Source: Actinomycetota bacterium (lineage in GTDB: Bacteria > Actinomycetota > Actinomycetes > Propionibacteriales > Nocardioidaceae). Taken from it: a DNA stretch of 5,343 nucleotides. A program made the translations under genes and the position numbers. Positions 1-4,939 of this stretch are shown here, one piece after another (positions within the stretch are counted from its first letter, which is position 1; every line of letters starts with the position of its first letter). The notes beneath the pieces were generated by a model. That model saw only the letters and a list, made by a program, of their open reading frames with translations. It was not told where the DNA came from and made no database searches. The stretch spans positions 1-5,343 of the forward strand of contig WLIH01000239.1 in assembly GCA_009702305.1 (NCBI GenBank), given 5' to 3'.

Positions 1-219
1 GACCATCCCGTGCTGCTGACCGCCGACCGCCACAGCAGCCGCCCGGGGCAGCAGGTCCGCGGTGGCCTCCTCGACCGCCCGCAGCCAGGCCCGCGGGTCG
101 ACCTCGGTGCCGCCGGGGTGCGGCGCGGTCCGGCTCTCGACCACGGTCCCGTCGGCCGCGTCGACCAGCAGCGCCTTGGTGGACTGCGTCGAGGAGTCGA
201 TGCCGAGGACGAGGGTCAC
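1..219 (-). CDS. xylB: Xylulokinase, N-terminal 73 residues (partial)
   Basis: This is the start of a sugar kinase of the FGGY family, running off the left edge of the window; the reading frame stays open to base 1. Xylulokinase phosphorylates D-xylulose with ATP to xylulose 5-phosphate, the last step feeding xylose into the pentose phosphate pathway. The protein opens with the phosphate-binding loop GIDSSTQSTKALLVD (residues 6-20), which holds the family's N-terminal Asp. It ends with GGQQHGMV (residues 66-73), a stretch characteristic of xylulokinases rather than glycerol or gluconate kinases. The GTG at 217-219 is chosen as start because it places the family motif at the usual distance from the N-terminus, and a -35/-10 pair puts the transcription start on or next to it. 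No Shine-Dalgarno sequence precedes it, so the mRNA is probably leaderless. The xylose isomerase or transporter genes that would confirm the pathway lie outside the window. Confidence 0.9.
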   Translation of the reverse strand, partial: MTLVLGIDSSTQSTKALLVDAADGTVVESRTAPHPGGTEVDPRAWLRAVEEATADLLPRAAAVAVGGQQHGMV

Positions 220-254
220 CCGACTATTAAGTACGACACTCGAACTAATGTCAA
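219..254 (-). promoter_or_regulatory. Candidate leaderless promoter of xylB
   Basis: Read on the minus strand, a perfect -35 hexamer TTGACA (249-254) is followed after exactly 17 bases by CTTAAT (226-231), a 4/6 match to the -10 consensus. Six bases separate the -10 from position 219, which is the first base of the GTG start codon. Transcription would therefore begin at or within a base or two of the start codon. The segment is distinctly AT-rich compared with its surroundings. The transcription start is inferred, not observed. Confidence 0.6.
230..246. promoter_or_regulatory. Near-palindromic operator candidate in the xylB promoter spacer
   Basis: AGTACGA-CAC-TCGAACT forms two 7-base half-sites that match as inverted repeats at 6 of 7 positions around a 3-base centre, with partial symmetry continuing outward to about 227-249. 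It fills most of the spacer between the -35 and -10 boxes, so a bound protein would block RNA polymerase. On the minus strand the outer half reads TTAGTTCGA, which resembles the TTAGTTTGT half-site of Bacillus XylR operators (ROK family). The regulator's identity is inference, and no regulator gene is visible in the window. Confidence 0.5.
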
Positions 255-275
255 CGGCCCCGAGGCCGGGGAGCA

Positions 276-1436
276 TCAGCCCACGAGCACGGCGTACGGC
301 GCGACGGCGGCCCGGCCCTGGAAGCTGAGGATCGCGGGGTTCACGACCCGGCCGTCGCGGATCTCGATGGCGCGGCTGATGGTGTCGTCGGCGTCCCACG
401 CGGTGGGCCCCTCGAGCACGGGGCGCAGGAACGGCGCGATGGCGTGGCTGTTCTCCCAGGTGGCGGAGTTCCACAGGTACGACGGACTGTGGTCGACGGC
501 GTAGTAGCCGACGCCGTCGCCGACCGAGAACATCGGCTCGTCGAAGGTCGTCGGCCGCGCCCAGCTGAAGCCCATGCCCTCGTCGCACGACACGTCGACC
601 ACGAGGCTGCCGCGCGTGAAGCCCGGGAGGTCCGCCTCGGTGAGGTACATGATCGGGTCGTCGGGGTCCTGCAGCGTGCAGTTGACGACGATGTCGGCCC
701 CGACCAGGAACGGCGCCAGCGGCACCCGGCCGCGGTCGGTGATGACGTGGCTGCGGCTCGGGTCCGGGTCGTGGTGGAACTGGCGGATCAGCACGGAGTG
801 GATCGGGGAGCCGACCGCGGCGACGCCGCGGTTGGTCAGCACGGTGACGGCGTGGATGCCCGCGGCGTTGAGGGCGGTGACGGCGCCGCGCGCGGTCGCC
901 CCGAAGCCGATGACGATCGCGCTCAGACGTCGGCCGTAGACACCGGTGAGGCCCGAGAGCGTCATCGCGTGCAGCACCGAGCAGTAGCCCGCGATCTCGT
1001 TGTTCTTGTGGAAGACGTGCAGCCCGACCGCTCCGTCGTCGGTCCAGTGGTTCATCGCCTCGAAGGCGATCAGCGTCAGCCCTCGGTCGATCGCGACCTG
1101 GGTGAGCGCCCGGTCCTGCACGCAGTGCGGCCAGCCCCAGAGGATCCCGCCGGGCGAGAGTGCCTCGATGTCGCTGAGCTGCGGCTTGGGCAGCAGCACG
1201 ACGTCGGAGGTCGCGATCAGCCGCTCGCGGTCCGCGAAGCCGGCGACGTACGGCGCGAGCTCGGCATCGGCATACCCGAAGCGGCGGCCGTAGCCGGTCT
1301 CGAGGGTGATCTGGGCGCGCAGGTCGGGGTCGATCTGGCCGAGCAGGGCCGGATGGAGGGGGAGGCGGTGCTCGTTCTCCTTCGCCGAGGAGCCCACCAC
1401 CCCGAGCGTGAGAAGTGACGGGGGCAGGTCGCTCAT
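276..1436 (-). CDS. N5-(carboxyethyl)ornithine synthase-like dehydrogenase (AlaDH/PNT superfamily)
   Basis: This encodes a 386-residue cytosolic oxidoreductase of the alanine dehydrogenase/transhydrogenase fold. The N-terminal substrate domain opens with KENEHRLPLHP (residues 19-29), whose Arg24 matches the pyruvate-binding Arg of alanine dehydrogenase. Lys84 (LLPKPQ) and His104 (WPHC) fall where the family's catalytic Lys and His occur. The Rossmann domain has GFGATARG (177-184), a GxGxxxxG dinucleotide motif, and VVDVSCDEG (279-287) matches the conserved acidic catalytic segment. The motif HVFHKNNEIAGYCSVLHA (140-157) and overall length point to the N5-(carboxyethyl)ornithine synthase branch, known from Lactococcus, which reductively joins pyruvate to the side-chain amine of ornithine using NADPH. 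That activity is unproven for actinobacterial members, so the true amine substrate is uncertain. The frame extends far upstream, but the ATG at 1434-1436 starts the recognisable domain; the rest overlaps pgsA on the other strand and is spurious. Only a weak AGAGAG precedes the start. Confidence 0.82.
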   Translation of the reverse strand: MSDLPPSLLTLGVVGSSAKENEHRLPLHPALLGQIDPDLRAQITLETGYGRRFGYADAELAPYVAGFADRERLIATSDVVLLPKPQLSDIEALSPGGILWGWPHCVQDRALTQVAIDRGLTLIAFEAMNHWTDDGAVGLHVFHKNNEIAGYCSVLHAMTLSGLTGVYGRRLSAIVIGFGATARGAVTALNAAGIHAVTVLTNRGVAAVGSPIHSVLIRQFHHDPDPSRSHVITDRGRVPLAPFLVGADIVVNCTLQDPDDPIMYLTEADLPGFTRGSLVVDVSCDEGMGFSWARPTTFDEPMFSVGDGVGYYAVDHSPSYLWNSATWENSHAIAPFLRPVLEGPTAWDADDTISRAIEIRDGRVVNPAILSFQGRAAVAPYAVLVG

Positions 1437-1529
1437 GCGAGGACTCTCTGATGGGCAGCCTGGATGGCTCCGTCTCCGGACCTTACGCGGCTCGGCTCGC
1501 CCGGCACTCACCGGCGCCGTGGGAGCCGG

Positions 1530-1545
1530 TAGCCTCCTCGCACCA
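1530..1545 (+). promoter_or_regulatory. Possible -10 element of pgsA
   Basis: TAGCCT (1530-1535) fits the actinobacterial -10 pattern TANNNT and lies nine bases before the pgsA ATG. No convincing -35 is seen and there is no Shine-Dalgarno sequence close to the ATG; the nearest purine run, GGGAG at 1521-1525, is 19 bases away. A leaderless or very short-leader transcript is the simplest reading. Such a hexamer arises often by chance, so this is weakly supported. Confidence 0.35.
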
Positions 1546-2195
1546 TGTTGGACAGATTCAAGGGCTTCTGGCAGGGCGTCGTGCTCCTGCCCATCGTCAA
1601 GCTCTTCCTCAGGCTCGGCATCAGCCCGGACACCGTCACGCTCGTCGGCACGCTCGGCGTGTGCGCCGGCGCGCTCGTGTTCTTCCCGCAGGGCGAGCTG
1701 CTCATCGGCGTCCTGGTGATCACGGCGTTCGTCTTCAGCGACCTGGTCGACGGCCAGATGGCGCGGATGTCGGGACGCAGCTCGAAGTTCGGCGCGTTCT
1801 GGGACTCGACGCTCGACAGGTTCGGCGACGGTGCGATCTTCGGCGGCCTGGCGCTCTACTTCGCGGGCGAGGGCGACAGCTACCTGTACCTCTGCGTGAC
1901 GCTCTACTGCCTGGTCATGGGGTCGGTGACCTCCTACGCCCGCGCGCGCGCCGAGTCGCTCGGCATGGACGCCAAGGGCGGGATCGCCGAGCGTGCCGAC
2001 CGGCTGGTCGCGATCTTGGTGATGACCGGTCTCGGCGCGATCTTCGACGTGCCCGAGCTGATGTTCGTCACCTTGTGGGTGCTCGCGTTCGCGAACACCT
2101 ACACGGTCGTCTTCCGCGTGCTCAAGGTGCGCCGACAGGCACTCGCGCTCGACGCCGCGGGCGCGCCCGCCACGGACGCACCCGGATCCGCCTGA
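1545..2195 (+). CDS. pgsA: Phosphatidylinositol phosphate synthase (CDP-alcohol phosphatidyltransferase)
   Basis: This is a 216-residue integral membrane enzyme that joins CDP-diacylglycerol and 1D-myo-inositol 3-phosphate into phosphatidylinositol phosphate, the precursor of phosphatidylinositol and its mannosides in Actinobacteria. The complete family signature D-x2-D-G-x2-A-R-x8-G-x3-D-x3-D is present at residues 66-91. Its four metal-binding or catalytic aspartates are Asp66, Asp69, Asp87 and Asp91. Around it are hydrophobic segments consistent with the six-helix fold. The stretch [11 protein letters not shown] (130-140) followed by [10 protein letters not shown] (145-154) parallels the inositol-phosphate-binding region of mycobacterial PgsA1, separating it from phosphatidylglycerophosphate synthases. 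The length matches the family. It is divergent from the dehydrogenase and ends 28 bases before pdxS. In M. tuberculosis this gene is followed by the acyltransferase and mannosyltransferase genes patA and pimA; here it is not. The ATG at 1545 is chosen by alignment with the family start. Confidence 0.93.
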   Translation: MLDRFKGFWQGVVLLPIVKLFLRLGISPDTVTLVGTLGVCAGALVFFPQGELLIGVLVITAFVFSDLVDGQMARMSGRSSKFGAFWDSTLDRFGDGAIFGGLALYFAGEGDSYLYLCVTLYCLVMGSVTSYARARAESLGMDAKGGIAERADRLVAILVMTGLGAIFDVPELMFVTLWVLAFANTYTVVFRVLKVRRQALALDAAGAPATDAPGSA

Positions 2196-2210
2196 CGCGG
2201 CTGCCCGCCG

Positions 2211-2224
2211 TACGATCTGCACCA
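2211..2224 (+). promoter_or_regulatory. Candidate leaderless promoter (-10) of pdxS
   Basis: TACGAT (2211-2216) is a good actinobacterial -10 hexamer (TANNNT, 4/6 to TATAAT). It ends seven bases before the pdxS ATG, so initiation would fall at or within about two bases of the start codon. The 28-base gap between pgsA and pdxS has no Shine-Dalgarno sequence, which favours a leaderless pdxS transcript over dependence on read-through from pgsA. No clear -35 is present at the ideal spacing; CTGACG at 2192-2197 is only 13 bases upstream. Confidence 0.55.
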
Positions 2225-3126
2225 TGACCGACACGCACGAGATCGCTGCCACCGGCACCACCCGCGTCAAGCGCGGGATGGCCGAGATGCTCAAGGGCGG
2301 CGTCATCATGGACGTCGTCACGGCCGACCAGGCCAAGATCGCCGAGGACTCCGGCGCGGTCGCCGTGATGGCCCTGGAGCGGGTCCCCGCCGACATCCGC
2401 GCGCAGGGCGGCGTCTCGCGGATGAGCGACCCCGACATGATCGACTCGATCGTCGCGGCCGTCTCGATCCCGGTCATGGCCAAGGCGCGCATCGGCCACT
2501 TCGCCGAGGCGCAGATCCTGCAGAGCCTGGGCGTCGACTACATCGACGAGTCCGAGGTGCTGACGCCCGCCGACTACGCCAACCACATCGACAAGTGGGC
2601 CTTCACGGTGCCGTTCGTCTGCGGCGCGACCAACCTCGGCGAGGCGCTGCGCCGGATCACCGAGGGCGCGGCGATGATCCGCTCCAAGGGCGAGGCCGGC
2701 ACCGGCGACGTGTCCAACGCCGTCACCCACATGCGCACCATCCGTCGTGAGATCCGCCGACTGTCCGCGCTCGAGGGCGACGAGCTCTTCGTCGCCGCCA
2801 AGGAGCTGCAGGCGCCCTACGAGCTGGTCAAGGAGGTCGCCGAGCACGGCAAGCTCCCGGTGGTGCTCTTCACCGCGGGCGGCATCGCCACCCCGGCCGA
2901 CGCGGCGATGATGATGCAGCTCGGCGCCGAGGGCGTCTTCGTCGGCTCGGGCATCTTCAAGTCGGGCAACCCGGTCCAGCGCGCCGAGGCGATCGTCAAG
3001 GCGACGACGTTCTACGACGACCCCGATGTCGTCGCCAAGGTCTCGCGCGGGCTCGGCGAGGCGATGGTGGGCATCAACGTCGAGGACATCCCGCAGCCGC
3101 ACCGGCTCGCCGAGCGCGGCTGGTAG
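2224..3126 (+). CDS. pdxS: Pyridoxal 5'-phosphate synthase, synthase subunit PdxS
   Basis: This encodes a complete 300-residue (beta/alpha)8 enzyme of the DXP-independent vitamin B6 pathway. It builds PLP from ribose 5-phosphate, glyceraldehyde 3-phosphate and ammonia, the ammonia being supplied by the glutaminase PdxT in a 12+12 cytosolic complex. The three key residues align with Bacillus PdxS at a constant offset of six. Asp30 lies in VIMDVV, Lys87 in VMAKARIGH (the lysine forming the Schiff base with ribose phosphate), and Lys155 in SKGEAGTGD (the second lysine). Phosphate-binding glycine segments appear at [11 protein letters not shown] and [11 protein letters not shown]. The C-terminus is the usual short tail. 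The ATG at 2224 fits family length and the leaderless promoter just before it. No pdxT follows within the window; the next gene belongs to a protein-export cassette. The identification is essentially certain. Confidence 0.97.
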   Translation: MTDTHEIAATGTTRVKRGMAEMLKGGVIMDVVTADQAKIAEDSGAVAVMALERVPADIRAQGGVSRMSDPDMIDSIVAAVSIPVMAKARIGHFAEAQILQSLGVDYIDESEVLTPADYANHIDKWAFTVPFVCGATNLGEALRRITEGAAMIRSKGEAGTGDVSNAVTHMRTIRREIRRLSALEGDELFVAAKELQAPYELVKEVAEHGKLPVVLFTAGGIATPADAAMMMQLGAEGVFVGSGIFKSGNPVQRAEAIVKATTFYDDPDVVAKVSRGLGEAMVGINVEDIPQPHRLAERGW

Positions 3127-3166
3127 TCCTCAGGTCGGCCCGCGCGTGGCCGATGTCTTCTCCGTG

Positions 3167-3183
3167 CACCCCGTCCGGGGGTG
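3167..3183 (+). terminator. GC-rich hairpin after pdxS (terminator or attenuator candidate)
   Basis: CACCCC (3167-3172) pairs perfectly with GGGGTG (3178-3183) around the five-base loop GTCCG. The sequence after it is TCTCCTG, pyrimidine-rich but without a real T-run, as is usual for actinobacterial hairpin terminators. It lies 40 bases after the pdxS stop and 20 bases before the next start codon, so it could either end pdxS transcription or damp read-through into the export cassette. A flanking pair, CTCAGG (3129-3134) with CCTGAG (3187-3192), could enclose it in a longer stem. Confidence 0.5.
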
Positions 3184-3203
3184 TCTCCTGAGAGAAGCGC
3201 GCC

Positions 3204-3737
3204 ATGCGGAAGGAACTCAAGGGCACCATCGCCCTGGCCGGTGCAGCAGCCGTGCTCGTCGGCGGCGGTGGCACCCTCGCCTACTGGAACGCGACCGGCA
3301 CGCTGACCGGCCCGCCGGCCGTCGAGTCCGGCGAGCTCAAGCTCCTCAACGCCAGCTGCGGTGCCGGCACCGGGTGGGTCTTCGACGCCGGTGAGGTCAC
3401 CAACGCCCATGCCTACGTCTCGGGCGACAAGCTGGTGCCCGGTGACGTCCTCACCAAGGTGTGCACCTTCGACATCGTCGCCGTCGGTGAGCACCTGCGT
3501 GCCACGGCCACCGCCTCCGGTGGAGCCGGCTCCGGCCCGCTCTCCTCGTCGCTGATCCTCGCGCCGTCGTTCACCATCGGTGGCGCGTCGGCCTCGAGCA
3601 TCACGGAGGCCAACAACGGCCAGGTGCTCCAGGCGACCATGACCGTGACCTTCACCGGCGCGTCCACGAACTCCACCCAGGCGCTCGCTGCGGCGCTGAG
3701 CGACTACGTCGTCACGTTGCAGCAGGTGCACAGCTGA
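3204..3737 (+). CDS. Secreted protein with alternate-type (SipW-dependent) signal peptide
   Basis: This encodes a 177-residue exported protein. Residues 1-26 form a signal peptide: positive MRKELK, a small-residue hydrophobic core, then GGGGTLA followed by YWNATGTLTG. The aromatic pair directly after the predicted cut (Ala26|Tyr27, by analogy with TasA) is the mark of substrates for SipW-like signal peptidases. The mature part fits the alternate signal-mediated exported family first named from Rhodococcus (RER_14450 type). It has an ESGELKLLN strand, a GTGWVFD segment, the turn KLVPGDVLTKVCTFDIV, and a C-terminal beta-rich region rich in Ser, Thr and Ala. Cys52 and Cys87 are the only cysteines and probably form a disulfide outside the cell. 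The protein is likely all-beta. It lies 10 bases before the signal peptidase gene, its probable processing enzyme. GAGAGAAG seven bases before the ATG is a modest ribosome binding site. The role is unknown; surface or matrix protein is an inference. Confidence 0.85.
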   Translation: MRKELKGTIALAGAAAVLVGGGGTLAYWNATGTLTGPPAVESGELKLLNASCGAGTGWVFDAGEVTNAHAYVSGDKLVPGDVLTKVCTFDIVAVGEHLRATATASGGAGSGPLSSSLILAPSFTIGGASASSITEANNGQVLQATMTVTFTGASTNSTQALAAALSDYVVTLQQVHS

Positions 3738-3747
3738 GCGAGTCCCG

Positions 3748-4314
3748 ATGCGGACCTCCGGCGCTCGCGGGCGCACCGTCAGGACAGCCGCACGGCTGCT
3801 GTCCTGGTGCTGCCTGCTCGCGCTCGTGGCGCTGCTCGCCGCGACCGTGGTCGTGCCGAGGCTGACCGGTGCGACGGCGTACACCGTGCTGACCGGCTCG
3901 ATGACCCCGACCTACCCGGCCGGCACCCTCGTGGTGGTCCGACCGCGCTCGGTCGACGACATCGGGATCGGCACGGTGGTCACCTTCCAGCTCGCCTCCG
4001 GCGACGCGACGGTCGTCACCCACCGCGTCGTCGGCCTCGCCAGCCGCGGCGGCGAGCCGGCCTTCCAGACCCAGGGCGACGCCAACCCGGCGCCCGACCA
4101 GACCTGGGTGCGACCGGTGCAGGTGCGCGGCGCCGTCTGGTACGCCGTGCCGTACGCCGGCTACCTCACCGGACTGCTCTCGGTGCGGGTCCGTGGCCTG
4201 CTCGTCGACGCGGCTGCCGCCGTGATGGTGCTGTATGCGATCAGCATGTTCGTCGGCGCCGGTCGCCAACGGCGCCGAGCACCCGCCGCGGGGGTGACCC
4301 GCCATGTCGCGTAG
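3748..4314 (+). CDS. Signal peptidase I, S26B (SipW/ER-type)
   Basis: This encodes a 188-residue membrane protease that removes signal peptides on the outer face of the membrane. It belongs to the ER/archaeal-like S26B group, shown by a Ser-His-Asp set instead of the bacterial Ser-Lys dyad. The nucleophile Ser51 is in LTGSMTPTYPAGTLVVV (48-64), His92 in VVTHRVVG (89-96), where LepB-type enzymes have Lys, and Asp111 is in TQGDANPAPD (108-117), with Asp117 as a second acidic candidate. A transmembrane helix spans about residues 16-38. A second hydrophobic stretch at about 146-170 is followed by a basic tail (RQRRR), predicting two membrane anchors with the catalytic domain outside. The family is represented by Bacillus SipW, which processes TasA. 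Its place between genes carrying SipW-type signals makes it their likely dedicated peptidase. The start at 3748 leaves a 10-base gap from the preceding gene; the stop overlaps the next gene by 11 bases. Confidence 0.92.
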   Translation: MRTSGARGRTVRTAARLLSWCCLLALVALLAATVVVPRLTGATAYTVLTGSMTPTYPAGTLVVVRPRSVDDIGIGTVVTFQLASGDATVVTHRVVGLASRGGEPAFQTQGDANPAPDQTWVRPVQVRGAVWYAVPYAGYLTGLLSVRVRGLLVDAAAAVMVLYAISMFVGAGRQRRRAPAAGVTRHVA

Positions 4315-4939
4315 CGCCGCCGGCGGCCGTCGTCGGGCGCCCACCCACCGCGCACGCCGCAGTCCGGTCGCGTGGATCCTGGTGGTGGTCGCGGCCCTCG
4401 TGGGCTTCGGATCGGCCGGCACCTACGCCTACTGGAGCGACACCGGAGTCCTCACCGGCGGCGCCCTCGCCTCCGGCACCATGGACCTGCGCCTCGACGC
4501 CGGGGCGGTCGGGCTCGGCACGGGCTACGCCAAGGCGACGATCGCGGTCGCCGACCTGACACCGGGCGAGGCTCGCTCCTTCGACCTGAGCATCTCCAAC
4601 GTCGGCAATCCGCCCTTCACCTGGACCGCCACCGCCACCCGTGGTGCCTCTCCGACCTGGACCTACCTGCTCGACCCCGTCTCGGTGCAGGTCTATGCCG
4701 GCACCGCGGTCGCCGGGTCGGGCTACCCGCGGGTCGACAGCTGCAGCGGCGCCGCCCTCGGCACCGCGGTGACGCTGACGGCGGCCTCGACCTCGGCGAT
4801 CACCACCGCGCAGACGCTCGCCGCCGGCGCCAGCCAGTCGGTCTGCCTGCTGGTGCGCTTCGCCAGCTCGGCCGACAACAGCAACCAGGGACGCACCGGC
4901 TCCCTGTCGATGACCTTCAGCGCCGCCCAGGTGACCTGA
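4304..4939 (+). CDS. TasA-like SipW-dependent secreted protein
   Basis: This encodes a 211-residue exported protein. A long arginine-rich N-region (residues 2-19) precedes a hydrophobic core (about 21-38) ending GTYA, then YWSDTGVLTGG, so cutting is expected at Ala42|Tyr43. The mature part follows the TasA/camelysin pattern: ASGTMDLRLDA near the start, then DLTPGEARSFDLSISNVGN (84-102), which corresponds to TasA's L-x-PG-x strand and turn. Near the C-terminus NSNQGRTGSLSMTFSAAQV (192-210) parallels the N-x-YQG segment and final strand of TasA. Cys147 and Cys181 could form a disulfide. TasA itself is the main fibre protein of the Bacillus biofilm matrix; whether this protein assembles into fibres is unknown. 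The start overlaps the peptidase gene by 11 bases and is preceded by GGGGTGA, so translation is probably coupled. No usable later start keeps the signal peptide intact. Confidence 0.83.
   Translation: MSRSAAGGRRRAPTHRARRSPVAWILVVVAALVGFGSAGTYAYWSDTGVLTGGALASGTMDLRLDAGAVGLGTGYAKATIAVADLTPGEARSFDLSISNVGNPPFTWTATATRGASPTWTYLLDPVSVQVYAGTAVAGSGYPRVDSCSGAALGTAVTLTAASTSAITTAQTLAAGASQSVCLLVRFASSADNSNQGRTGSLSMTFSAAQVT

Noticed and set aside
258..271. Hairpin CCCCG-AGGC-CGGGG downstream of the dehydrogenase stop
   Set aside because: It has only five base pairs, no T-run, and lies next to the xylB -35 box. It is too weak to call a terminator.
444..1418. Plus-strand open frame opposite the dehydrogenase
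   Set aside because: Its composition (Arg, Asp, Val, Ala repeats) is that of an antisense shadow. The minus strand carries the catalytic motifs.
1510..1530. Inverted repeat ACCGGC/GCCGGT in the divergent gap before pgsA
   Set aside because: Six-base GC-only repeats with a nine-base loop are frequent by chance at this GC content. No regulator or promoter geometry supports an operator here.
1437..2492. Upstream extension of the minus-strand dehydrogenase frame, open to 2492
   Set aside because: It lies antisense to pgsA and pdxS, has low-complexity Arg/Glu/Ala-rich composition and no recognisable domain. The homologous part of the protein starts at the ATG at 1436.
2122..3102. Long minus-strand open frame opposite pdxS
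   Set aside because: It is a shadow caused by GC-rich third positions of pdxS. Its translation is rich in Asp, Arg, Gly and Val with no domain, while the plus strand encodes an intact, conserved PdxS.
4304..4420. Possible twin-arginine signal in the Arg-rich N-region of the TasA-like protein
   Set aside because: The arginines precede Ser-Pro-Val-Ala and lack the Tat consensus residues. The aromatic motif after the cut instead fits SipW-type processing.
3012..4422. Minus-strand open frames opposite the export cassette (3012-3884 and 3712-4422)
   Set aside because: They show Arg/Gly/His-rich shadow composition, overlap well-supported plus-strand genes and have no motif.
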